In this document: positions 1 through 10,900 of the stretch, in pieces | Numbering within the stretch: the stretch's first letter is position 1 | How the letters are laid out: every line of letters begins with the position of its first letter | Origin: Blepharisma stoltei | Lineage: Eukaryota > Ciliophora > Heterotrichea > Heterotrichida > Blepharismidae | Direction: 5' to 3' | Length of the DNA: 64,000 nt | NCBI GenBank assembly: GCA_914767885.1 | Contig: CAJZBQ010000062.1 | Coordinates: 248,001-312,000, forward strand | The notes under the pieces: model-generated | What the model was told of the DNA's origin: nothing | What the model saw: only the letters and a program-made list of their open reading frames with translations | Databases searched by the model: none | Made by a program: the position numbers and the translations under genes

Positions 1-261
1 ACCTCTATTTTTAAGGTAAAAATCCACCCACCATGAGCAAACAAAAATTTTTTATGAAAAAAAATAATTATATATATGTGATGATTATTATTATGAAATC
101 TCGTTAAATTTTAAACAGCTTGCATTTTAAAACACAAATTTCGTAAATTAAATTAATTTTACTTCTCAATTTTTACAAATTGGAATTTTTTTAATTTTAA
201 AAAAAACATTAACACCTTCAGCGAGAGAACAAATTTTTTTTTTTCACTCACGGTGGGGGAG
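1..261 (-). mobile_element. MITE family 1, partial, reverse orientation
   Basis: The right edge reads ...GGTGGGGGAG followed by TTA at 262-264, with a CACTCAC/AGCGAGAGAAC palindrome just inside. The body (TTAAACAGCTTGCATTTTAAAAC) is the reverse complement of the core seen in the copies at 18.3, 41.2 and 45.3 kb. The other end lies before the window. It interrupts the minus-strand gene that starts at 372. Confidence 0.8.
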
Positions 262-264
262 TTA

Positions 265-372
265 GAACTTACATGCAGATAAGATTTTCTTGTCCTCACA
301 AGCTAATTCTCTCTCGTTAAGAACGAATTTTTTGGCTGTCTTTCTGGTTGCTGCTGATGTGCAAGATCCCAT
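265..372 (-). CDS. N-terminal fragment of a gene starting MGSC
   Basis: An ATG at 372 on the minus strand opens about 35 codons beginning MGSCTSAATRKTAKKF. The frame then runs into the family 1 MITE at 261-264, where a TAA appears. MGSC is a typical N-myristoylation plus palmitoylation start and is shared with the LRR protein at 5618. The rest of the gene would lie beyond the MITE, outside the window. No family can be assigned. The gene is inferred from start context, open frame and the MITE edge. It could also be a chance ORF. Confidence 0.45.
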
Positions 373-1056
373 GATTTTTAATATTAATTTCATTGATTAA
401 GAAATTATGGACAATTATGATACCTTAGGAGAGGATGACGAGAATAATTAGATGCCATCAAACTTAAAAATATAAATATGAAATCTCTGGTTTTTTATTT
501 AATAGTAAAATGCGGATAGGAATTAAGGAATGATAAGTCGAAGCTATATTGCTCTGAAAAATATTTGGGTGATACTTATATCTTTATAATAGAATTTAGG
601 ATAGGAAAGTATTATTCTTGTCAGAAACTATTTTTCATATGTCTAATTAATATTGGTTTTAATTCCATAAATATGAAGAGAGCAAATAGCCTTTGATCTT
701 AAGAAGTTTGCATATATGGCATAGAGTTTGAATAGGATTGACTAAAAAAGAAAGGACAATCCTTAGTTTAATTTTAGAAATTAATTTCATACTCATAAGA
801 TTAGAATGAAAATTATATAGATTTGAATTTAATTTAAACAATCTATTTTTGATTAAATTTTGAATTTCAGCACCTTTTAAAATTTATATAATCGTGGTTG
901 AGAGTTTGATTAACTGTGGCTTTTTTAACATATGCACTCAAGTTGTTTGGGTCTACCAACTCTCAAATTAGTTGATAATTTATTATTAAAAGCAATGGCT
1001 TATATATGCAGCAATTGCAAATTACAATTCATGAAGAATGAAAAACAAGAAAAATT
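373..1056. other. AT-rich stretch, no gene recognised
   Basis: Many stops in all frames. A 14-codon acidic ORF begins at ATG 408 and ends in TAG; nothing supports it as a gene. Confidence 0.4.
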
Positions 1057-1345
1057 GATTCAATTCTATTAATTAGATTAGATTATGAAGAGTAGTTAAA
1101 GCCCCATCTTCCTGAACTGCCCTGCATTTCACAGCGTGCGCCTAGTATGAAGCACCTAGATTCCTGTTAGGGCATTTTCCCTTCGGATCTGCATAACCCA
1201 GATTTTGCTAGGAACCCCCATACTGGGCCTCGGTGCTGCTGACAAAAAAGATGCAAAAACTGCTGTTCTAGCCAAACCACTAATCAGCTGAAATAGCGTA
1301 ACTTTAGGGCTTAAAGCAAAAGCTAATTATCTATAAAATGGCTTT
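1057..1345 (-). mobile_element. SINE-like element, TAATC tail, intergenic
   Basis: A GC-richer block in AT-rich spacer. Read on the minus strand it ends in TAATCTAATCTAAT (1063-1085). The interior shares TCAGCTGAAATAGCG and a GCTGCTG(A/G)CAAA segment with the element at 28.6-29.0 kb. Borders are approximate; flanking AATTCT-like repeats may be the target duplication. Confidence 0.5.
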
Positions 1346-1558
1346 GAATTCTTTCTCTTTAAGAAAATAAGTATGAAAATATAATTCCTTGCTTTCTTAG
1401 CATTTCTAAGGTTCAGAAAATAAAATTCTGCACTCTATTTTTGATTTAATTTTTAAATTTTTTCGAATCATTATAATTCTAAAATTAAGATTTGCTTGCT
1501 TTAGCAATAAGTAAACGTTAACTTAATAAATATTTATTACAATAACTTTATTAAAAAA

Positions 1559-4500
1559 TTAAAGATTTTTGCTCAATTTGTTGAGAACACTCATTTCTTG
1601 ATAAAGTTTGACTACAGATTTTGCAGCTGAATCAAACATTTCTTGATTCTCCAAATATCCTTTCATAATATTTGCTGCACTCTCTGCAGGAGTCATAGGC
1701 AATCCAAAATGAGGAGACGACATCATCTCAGCTTTGCTTAGCATATAATCTTTTGATATTTTGGACAATTTATTTGGTGTTGCATTTCTTATATGCACAG
1801 GGAGTGAATTTTTGTTCATCGACTTTATAACTTGGTTATTTAAATCTTGAACAAGCTTATACACCCTTGAATGCGCCTTTGGCGGATGATAAGGCCTCCT
1901 AGGAAGTAGCGGAACACTGCTGCTTCTTGAAGAATTTTTTATTTGAATTTTTTTCTTTTTTATTGCTTTCTGCACAAATTCTCGCTCTCTTTTTTTCTTT
2001 GCTTCATCATGATAAGAATCCGCAAACATTTGGCTTTCAGTTTGCCGATAACTAGTTTTATCAAAGGATTTGTCAATTGAATCTAATTTTTTAGCTAAAT
2101 CTGCTACAGATTCCCAATTTCTTTTTTTCGGAGGAGGCTTGTCTTCAATTGGTTCTAATTGTTCAAATTTTTTTGGAGGAGTTACATCGTCATATTCTTT
2201 CAGACCATATGTAATTGGGTTAAAAATTTTTTTATATTTGTCTGCTGATTTTTTTTTTATGTCAATTTGTCTCAGAGTGGAGCTTGATTTGTGCTTTTCT
2301 GAATGGATTTTAGGTAGAGAGTGGGCTGTCACTCGATTTTGAGCGTCAACTAAATCAAAAGTCCTTACAGTTGATGATTGATGAAGATGCTGCTTGACTG
2401 GAAGAGAATAGTTTAAATCATAATTATTTGCTAGTTCTGCAAGCAAAATTTCAGCTTGAGAATAAAGTCGTTCTCTATATGCAAAAGTGTTTATTTTTAA
2501 ATTCCATAGGTCTGGCTGGAGCCTTGTTAAGTTGATATGTCCTTTTAGTTCTGCTTTTGTGTTCCAGATCTTTATAACAGCATCATTTCCTACAGTTATA
2601 ATCAGTTTTTCTGAAATTTGGCAAACTATCATATCATTCAAATTGTCTTTATGAGCTTTTCATCTCTGCACCCTATTATTGCTTGTATGAGCTTCAGGAG
2701 AGCTTGCTAAAGCTTTCGTTCTTCCAATTCCAAGATTAATAATTGCTGCAAAAGTGCTTGCATCAATATTCATTTTCTTATTAAAAACTGAATCCGGCTC
2801 TCTTTGTATCGATTTTACTCCTTTAATAAACCTCCCCACATTCCAAATGCTTACAAATCCATGGTCACTTCCAATATACATCCCATATTTCAGCTCTTTT
2901 CCGCTTTCCTCAACCCCAGTCGCAAATATTTTATTATCTTCAAAAAATTCTTCTTCAGTTACATCAAAAGCAATTTTTATTGGAAGCTCTACAATGCATT
3001 CTCCCCTTATTCAAAACAAGGCTTGATGAATACTTTCTACAGTAGAAAGATTGTAGACTGAAATTCTTCCACTAATTTCTGCAACTGTAAGCAATGGTAA
3101 ATGCTCAGATAAATAAATGGAGTCTACTTCTTCTTCAATTTTGGTGCTTCCTCGGCTGCAGAGATTGAAAATATCTCATATAGCAATCACACCACTTTCA
3201 CTACAGGTTGCAAATATTCCTTGTTCTCATGAACAAGCTGCCCTTGCTAAAGAATCTTCATGGACGTCTGATAATACTTTTAAAGGTTCATAATAAGACC
3301 CATCAGCCCAGATCTTTACAAGATTATCCCATCCAGCAGTAAATAGCATATCATATCGTAAAGAATAATTCAAACAAATGATTTCTTCTTTGTGCATAGT
3401 AACTGCGTTCATAGTAACCCCATTTGCATGCTGGATTTCTCTGGTTTCGCCTTTTTGGTTACTTATAATCACCCTCATCCCTAAATGAGTCAACGTCATT
3501 TGGCAGACCTCGCTAGCTGCATCAGTGACATCTGCAATAATTCTTGACTGTTTTCCTGTATATATATCAAAAACTCTTAAATCCGATCTATATTAACTTT
3601 ACTTTGTGCTTAATAATAGCTCTTTGTCTTGCCGTGAGTATATTAAAGCTGTGGGCTCAATTTCTTTATTCTATTTATTCCTTACATTGATGCCGTTTGC
3701 ATTTGTCTGTATAAAGCTTTCATACTCAAACCAATAAACCCTGCAGCCTACTGCACAAAAAAACTGCTCCCCTGCAGCAGGGATTATTTTTGAAATTTCC
3801 ATTCTTTCTTGATTCAGAGTTTGTAAGCATTTTAAGTTTCTTAAGTCTCAAACTTTGATAAACCCTGTGTCATCTGCGGTCACGGCGAGTGGAGTTCCGT
3901 TGATGACTGCCATAGCTGAGACAGTATGTACATGTCCTTCAAGTTTTCCAAAAATGCTGATATCTTGCATTGTTTCTAGATTTCACACTAATGGTGTTGT
4001 TTCATAGGCTGCGGTTACTAGATATTGAAAATCAAAAGAATAAGCTAAAGTGTGGGCGCTTACATCAGGTAGCGTAATTACACATAGTGATGCTTTATTT
4101 TTCATTTCTCAAAGGACGACATTTCTGTCTAATGCTGAAGTAGCCAAAACTCCGTTAAACTCAATTAGTCCTGTGATTTTCCCAGCATGTCTGTTAGGTC
4201 ATAGTGTTGGGTTTTCAGTTTCTATATCCCACTCGTACAGTGCATTAGTTTTGTCAGTAGTAAACCATATCCCTCGGTCCACAAACCAAATTCGGTTCTG
4301 CAGTTCTTCAACAGGAGGGTTGGTCTTTAAAATTTTTTCATATGAAAAATCGTCACGATAATCCCAAAATGTCAATGAAAAATCCTGCATGGCGGCCCCA
4401 ATCCTTTGATATTGCTCACTTCAGGCAAAATCTAAAATTACCCCTTCAAATAAATGATTGCTTTTTACAGGCTCAATTTTGCCTTTAAGCTGAGAGTTAT

Positions 4501-5284
4501 TCCCATACATTCTTATATGGGAGGATACTTGGTCTAATGTAAATAAACATTTGGCACTTGGAGCATAGATTCCTTGCCGGATTGACCTTTGATGATGGTA
4601 TTTGTCAAGAAGTCTGGTACTTAAGTGGATTCTGCTGAAATGATGTTCTTTTGCTCCAAATACAAGGGGAGCTTCAGAAATTGATGGAGCGTTTTCTATT
4701 AGCTTGGTTGCTGGGAGATCAAGATTATTCTTACTGTTAAGAGCTAGCTCAAGAATATTGCAATTCCCTGTGGATGGCGCTGCATTGGCCTTGATTTCCC
4801 CCACTGGAAAAATTTTTTAGTTCGGCCAGTACCATATGGTTTGGTCAAACCAAAAAATTTTCCCAGTAGGAAAATCAAGGACAAAATAGCGCCATTCATA
4901 GGAAAATCCCATATATTCACTCAGCTCATTCCAAAGAATGCCTTCAGATATGGATTTTTTGTGCTTTTGCTTTAATACTTCTATATATAAAGTTATTGCA
5001 CCAGCAGTTACATACACTTTTTCTTTGATTTCATGTTGGATTACTTGCAAAATCAGCCATACAAATTCTTCAATTTGGAGAGTTTTCTGCTTTTCAAACT
5101 GATTTTCTATTTCTAAAATGCTTGAGAGCTCGAGATGATTGAGGATATTTCGAGCAGATCATTTGTAAAGCAAATAAGTGTTTGTTTCTGGGTCTATTTT
5201 GTCGATATCAGCTTGCCGATTAAAGGAAATCTCAAGATCTCTTGGGGTTGAATGTTGGGATATTAAATCGTTTAGATTTGACAT
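1559..5284 (-). CDS. WD40-repeat protein, large
   Basis: A WD-repeat scaffold protein of about 1,210 residues. WD units are visible as SIWNVG, LVKIWADG, VIKIWNTK and VIAIWDIF. In-frame TGA encodes Trp at several WD positions (for example RVQRWKAH). Start ATG is at 5284 (MSNLNDLISQ); stop is at 1559. Two 15-nt introns (3588-3602, 3671-3685) are needed for continuity. A TAA at about 4815 lies within a 63-bp palindromic segment that is probably an IES. The C-terminal 300 residues are charged and non-WD, with basic KKKREREF and KAIKKKK stretches. The N-terminal region before the propeller has no recognised domain. It could be a ciliary WDR49/WDR64-type protein, but I cannot prove this. Divergent from the LRR gene at 5618. 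Confidence 0.8.
3588..3602 (-). other. 15-nt intron in WD40 gene
   Basis: Minus strand GTAAAGTTAATATAG. Removal joins LLLSTK to SDLRVFD in frame. Confidence 0.85.
3671..3685 (-). other. 15-nt intron in WD40 gene
   Basis: Minus strand GTAAGGAATAAATAG. Removal joins NGIN to NKEIEP in frame. Confidence 0.85.
4799..4861. other. Candidate 63-bp IES, palindromic, in WD40 gene
   Basis: The segment is a near-perfect inverted repeat (ACTGG(G)AAAAATTTTTT...arms) and holds an in-frame TAA. Excising 63 bp between ATTTYCCC repeats keeps frame and joins FPTG to EIKANA. The repeat has no TA, so the boundary is less certain than for other IESs here. Confidence 0.5.
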
Positions 5285-5617
5285 TTCTTTAAACTGAATT
5301 GTTAATTAAAGTTTGTGAAATTAAATATTAATAATTTAGAAACCTTTTAATTCTATTTTATATAATAATATAAGGAAAGGTAATCCTTAAGGCTAGTTTA
5401 AATTTATAAGCTGGCTAAGGTCTTGGCTACCGTTTATAGCTTATTTTCAATTATTTTGATGTTTTAAATATAGAATGGGGAATTATGATAAGTTTTATAA
5501 GCATCATCTCTTATTCTTTAAAGCGATCTATTGAGGATAGATCATTTTAGTTCCATTTTGGCAATTTTCTTATACAAAAGAGAATAGTTATTATATGAAA
5601 ATTATTTAATTCAAATC
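5285..5617. promoter_or_regulatory. Divergent intergenic region
   Basis: An AT-rich 333-bp spacer between the start codons of the WD40 and LRR genes. It must hold both promoters, but no motif can be named. Confidence 0.4.
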
Positions 5618-6861
5618 ATGGGAAGCTGCGTATGCTGCCAAACAGTCTCAAACCTAGAACTCCAACGATCTGAAACTGTAAAATCCCCAGAGTCCACTGT
5701 TCAAATTCCTCAAATGCACCCCAAAGTCCACGTCCTTGCTGATCGTGTACTTCACAATCAAACTCTTACAGTAACAAACATTGATTTATCAGGAAGGGAT
5801 TTAGGGGAAGAAGGCGGTAAGTATTTAGGTGCAATAATCCCTTATTATCATCACATTACATCACTTATTCTATCAAAATGCTACTTGGAAGCTGGCGCAT
5901 TTGAAAGTATTGCTTCTGCTCTGACTGATCTTGTTATGCTTAAAGAACTAGACTTTAGCTTTAATAATATAGGCTCTGAAGGAGCTGACATATTGAGCCC
6001 AGCTTTGGAAAGGATGGGAAACCTTGAAATACTAGGATTAGAAGAAGTTGGGCTTGGGAGCAATGGGATGCTGATGATATGCAGTGGAATTGTAGGCCTC
6101 AGACATTTAAAAGAGCTATATATTGGAAAAAATAATATTGGAGATGTAGGGATAAGAGGACTTGCAAATATTTTCCCATATATATGCAGTCTAGCTACTT
6201 TGGAAATAAATAAAAATGGGATTGGGCCCAAAGGGATGGCATTTTTAGCATCGTCATTAGGATGTTTGAAAAATCTTACAAAATTCAATGTAGGTGAAAA
6301 TTGATTGATAAGATTACTTAAATCAACTAATTCTTGCAATTCCTGTACTTTACACATAAGAACGACCTTTGCTCTGAGCAAATAAGTTGGCAGTTACACG
6401 ATCGTTAGAACTCCTATTGTCTTCAGCTCCAAAGAACTCTCCTTTCCCTTACCCCGCGCAACTGGATAGTGTCTCTGTATGATTCCCTTCTCTGAGCCCG
6501 AATAAGGGAACTATCCCTTACCAGGTCTCGACATTTTAAATTGTCAGGTGAAAATAATCTGTTACCGATTGGCGTGTCTATGATGATTCCTCACTTGCCT
6601 AGATCATTGGAAAGCTTAGTCATCGACAAAGTAGGGGCTGATAACAGCAATATTATGAAACTAACTGATATTTTATCTGAATTCTCCAAACTAAAACATT
6701 TAAGCCTCGACCACAATGAAATTACATCAGAAGGGGTTGAAGAAATCATAAAAATACTTCCAAAGTTAAAGCTCAGCTATTTAGGACTCATTGGATGCGA
6801 TATCAGTTCTCATAGAAAAGCCCTTAGCCTTGCTGGATCCTCTACCGAAGTGCTACTGTAG
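5618..6861 (+). CDS. RNase-inhibitor-type leucine-rich repeat protein, MGSC N-terminus
   Basis: LRR protein of about 330 residues once the insertion at 6293-6546 is removed. The start MGSCVCCQ predicts N-myristoylation plus palmitoylation, hence membrane anchoring. From residue 55 on there are about eight LRRs of the LxxLxLxxNxIGxxGxxxL type, as in NLRC3/ribonuclease-inhibitor proteins (for example LKELDFSFNNIGSEGADIL and LATLEINKNGIGPKGMAFL). The insertion splits one repeat. Excision between the two GGTGAAAAT copies restores FNVGENNLLPIG. Frame arithmetic agrees (254 bp). Stop TAG at 6859. Convergent with the gene ending at 6959. Function unknown beyond a protein-binding role. Confidence 0.85.
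6293..6546 (-). mobile_element. SINE-like insertion in LRR gene, 9-bp TSD
   Basis: A 254-bp GC-richer block between direct repeats GGTGAAAAT (6293-6301, 6547-6555). On the minus strand the head is TTTAAAATGTCGAGACC and the tail ends AAGTAATCTTATCAATCA. It carries stops in the host frame, and excision restores a canonical LRR. Confidence 0.8.
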
Positions 6862-6958
6862 ATTAAATAATTTTTGCATAATTTTAAAGATTTATATAGC
6901 TAGCCTTAAAATATCTTAAAAAATGTATTAATGTAATTAACGTGAAAAGTTTATCCTT

Positions 6959-7795
6959 TTATCTATCAGCAGGACAACTATTTTTTTCTTTTTTCGGGCT
7001 CATAGACTTATTACTACAAATTCTTGACTCCAAGCTTCTCATGCTTCTTTGCCTTGTATCGTTTTTCTTCACAAATATTTGGATTTCGTCTAGTAGTTTC
7101 TTCCTCATATCTTTTTTATTATTCAGTCATTCTGTCGCTGTTTTATCTAAACCTTGAATTGTACATTTACAATTTGTATGTCTGCAGTTATTGCACTTCG
7201 CTTTATTTTCTTCTTGTACAAGTAATACAGAAAGATTAGGAAACTGCATTCCATTAATTTTTACAGGTGTTTTTTTCCTTATCTTTACTGCAGTTCTTGG
7301 TGAGGAATATTGACGATGATGTCTATGATGATTTTTTTCATTTTTGCTGAAATAGTCAATTACTCGAAGCTTCGCTTCGAGTTCAGGGTTTAATGGTGTC
7401 AACGGATAAGATGAAGCTTGAATATCTAGGCTTGAGCTGTTATGGGAGCTGCATTTCTCTTCTAGAAGATCTGCAAAGTCGTAATCGTTATCTACGCTAG
7501 AGTTTTTATATCTTCTTGGCTTATGTTTTGATACTTTTGCATAAGCTTGAAATAAGGTTTGTGAAGGATTTGTTGGAGAAACCTTTCTAGGCTGTTTATA
7601 AGCTATTTTATTTGCGTTATTCTTTTCGTCCATTGACTTGTTTAGCTTTTGGATTTCTTCGTGGATTTTTTCTGTAATATGATTGGTTTTCTTGAATACT
7701 GTTTGTCTATAATTTAAGCTGTGGGAAATCCCAGAATTTAAAATTTCATCACTTATTTGTTGGCTTTGAGAAGCGTATTTTTGAGCATATTCCAT
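6959..7795 (-). CDS. Hypothetical protein, low complexity
   Basis: 278-residue protein not recognised as any family. ATG at 7795 (MEYAQKYASQ). The frame passes one TGA (Trp, after KTATE) and stops at TAA 6959. The N-terminal third looks helical (ITEKIHEEIQKLNKSMDEK). A His/Arg-rich patch HHRHHR and a CNNCRHTNCKC cluster near residue 210 could bind metal. The C-terminus is basic. 118 bp separate its start from the divergent STAND gene at 7914. Confidence 0.65.
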
Positions 7796-7913
7796 GCTAA
7801 AGATATCCTCTATTCCCTAATTATTTATTTTTTTTAAAAAAAATAAATTTCTTAAAATATTAAAAATTGAATATATTTTCCTAATATGACACTAATGAAA
7901 ACTTTATAATAAA

Positions 7914-10900
7914 ATGAGAATTCTCTATGCATATGAAGTAGGAGGAGTAGAGCAAACATATAACCAGCACGCACTAGATATCACCGCGCCTGACCTAGAA
8001 AGCGGTCTTTCTCGCGAAATCCTTCTTAAATATCTCAAAGATGACGGAGCTCAAGTAAATGATGAAAGTGTTTTAAGTATTTATAACGAATCCCGCAGCG
8101 CCTACGTCACCCTCAGAAAAGGCGATTTCGTTTCTTCAGACTTAGAAGTCCGGGTTCTGATCCGCAAAGGCCATTCCCCTTCAGTTCACGAACTTCTTCA
8201 AAAAATTGAAGCTCTTGAAAAACAGGTCCATATGCTTCAGAAAAAATTAGAAACCAGGGTAGAAACGACAGCAGCCAGAACTTATGCTATAAGAGGGTCT
8301 ATTATATTAACAGCTTACTCAGAAATCGACGTAGCCATGCTTCACAGCTCTCCTCTGGTTACTTCAAATAATGGGGTCATCAAATCTATAGAAGATTCCA
8401 GCCTAGACTTCGAAGGCGAAAGAAGAAATTTAATTGAATATTTAGAATCAAGAGACGCTGGCTGCGATATTAGGTTTGAGGTCGCAAATACAGAAAACTT
8501 GTATGAACTTTTGGACTATAAGCCTAAAATTATTTATATTTCTTCACAAGGATATTTGGTGAAAAGAGAAAATGGGTCAGAATTTGTACTGGGGTTTGAA
8601 AAAAGAGGTGGGGTTGAAGATATGGGGATTTTAGATGAAGTCGATGCAGATAGACTGAAGAAAATATTGGGCTCTGCGTCGACCTATTTTCAAATAGTAA
8701 TTTTTAAAGGGTGCTATTCACAAGAAATAGGGGCAATGCTGCAGAATGCAGGGTTTAACTGTGTGGTGACTGTGCATGATCTGGATGGAGACATCCATGC
8801 GAAAACTTTTGTAGCTGAAATGTGCAGGAGTCTTATTAAAGGAGATTTCATTGAAAATGCTTTCAAAAAAGCAGTGGTGACTATAGAAGATAAAAATAAA
8901 ATTTCAAGCTGCTGTTGTGCACATAGACATAAACCAAATTGCTTGTGGATGAATAAGATCCAGTGCTCAAATAAAATGGAAATCCACCGAGAGCATGTCC
9001 CAGAGTCTTGTAGATGCAAATTTGGCAGCAATATTCATAGTATCAACTGTGCTTGGGCTCAAAATTTCATGACTGACTATACACCTGAGAGGCAGCTTAC
9101 AGACGATGAGCTTTTGAGTCAGAAATTTGTAATTTGCTGCTGCTCTCCTGAAATTAATCATGCAAATATCAAATTTAGCATGCTTTATAACGACTCTAGT
9201 ATCCTAGAACAAGTTTTGTTAGAAAACAACGGGAAAACTAGCATTGAAATAAAATCCCCGCTTCCTGCCCATTTAAAGCCTCCATATGTAGAAAAAATCA
9301 CAGTTGGAAGAAGAAAACAAATAAGGCAGCTGGCAGTGCTTGCTTCAGTAAATCGATGTGTAGAAGTTATCGGGCAATGCGGGATTGGGAAGACCATGCT
9401 TGTGAAGCGTGCTGCACAATATGTGTATGAGAGAAGGATTTTTAAAGAAGGCGTTGTGTATTTGGATTTCATGATGAGAACTGATATCATCTTTATGTAC
9501 CGCTATATAGCAAGCACGCTGAATTTGCCATCAATAAATAACCTTAATGAGCTTTGCAAAGCACTTGACAACCTTGATGTGCTACTTATTATTGATAATA
9601 TTGACCCTCTTCTAAAGCAAGAAAATTCAACTTTAAAAGAAACCTATTCGTCACTGATAAACAATACGACTGCGCCGAAGTTTATAATAGCGACCCAAAA
9701 AGAGCTGAATTTTTCGCATTCAGAGAAATTCATAGTCAAGCCTTTAAAAACTAGGGAAGCTGCCAAACTGCTGGTGAATTTGGTAGATCCTAATTGAAAG
9801 CTGAAATCGGATTATATTAAGCACCCAGAGTCAATTGAAAGTGATTTTTTTGATAAAATTGGAACTCTGCCTGCAGCTATTCAACAAATAGCGCCTCTTT
9901 TTAAAGACTATTCGTTAGAAGAACTCAGTTTGCAAGCTTCAGGAAGTTTAGATAACTTTAATCAGCATTCAGCTAAGGATTCAGAAAAAACGCTTTCAAT
10001 GTCTCTTACTCATGTTAATAATAAATTGAACAAAACTTCTGATTTTTTGAAACTTTTATGCTATTTGCCATCTGGAGCTTTCAAGATTAATATCGATTAT
10101 TTATGCAGAGGCACAATACTTGACTATATGAAAATTTTAATTACTTACTTAGTTTAAGTGTGCAAGATTCTGCAGCAGGATGATTAAGGCATGCTTAGGC
10201 CCCCCCTTATAACTTCTGACTAATGGTATGGCGGGCAAATCTACTCTCATAAAATTTTTGAGGCATTCCGAAACTTCCACGACTGACCAGCCTGGCCAGA
10301 GTTGCCAACGGGACACATTAATTTGCTGTGCACTTGACTCCTACGCGTGCCATCTAAGGGTTACCCTAGGGTATTTAGACTCTTATGCTTTCTAGAATGC
10401 TTGGGCCATCCTATCTTACTTATACGATAACCCTTTAGCATTGTGGATAAAGGAAAGCCAGATAGACCGAACCCTATAATAATAAATATCTCGTAGGAAG
10501 AAGTGTTTCTCGGAAAGTATCACTTCCATACGTAGCCATTTTATTATTATATATGAAAATTTTACAGCTATTAAACACTGAAGGCCATACCTTAAATACA
10601 TGGTTTTTACATAGTGACCCTAATTTTGAATTTGTACTTGTCAGAAGTAATGTTGCGAATTATTTGGAAACACACTATTCTAATCGTCCAGAATTCGCTA
10701 CAAAGGTAATTGAGCACTTAGCTGTTTTCGCTAGGGCTCTTTTAAAGTGCTTTTTACTTGGGTCTTCTCCAATAGGCGCCGAAGTAAAAGGAAGCTTATT
10801 TTTTGTGAATGCTGCAATAGACTATAAAATGTGAAGCAGCCAATTTCCTGACCTAAGCGACCAGCTAGCTGAGCAGCTTGAAAAAGAACCAATTAAACCT

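Noticed and set aside
1057-1345. tRNA gene or tRNA-derived head in the GC-rich blocks
   Set aside because: No cloverleaf or A/B box pair could be found by eye in these blocks or in those at 22.5 and 28.6 kb.
1559-5284. Reading the WD40 locus as several separate short genes or a decayed pseudogene
   Set aside because: The breaks are TGA codons at Trp positions plus two 15-nt introns, and the frame is otherwise continuous.
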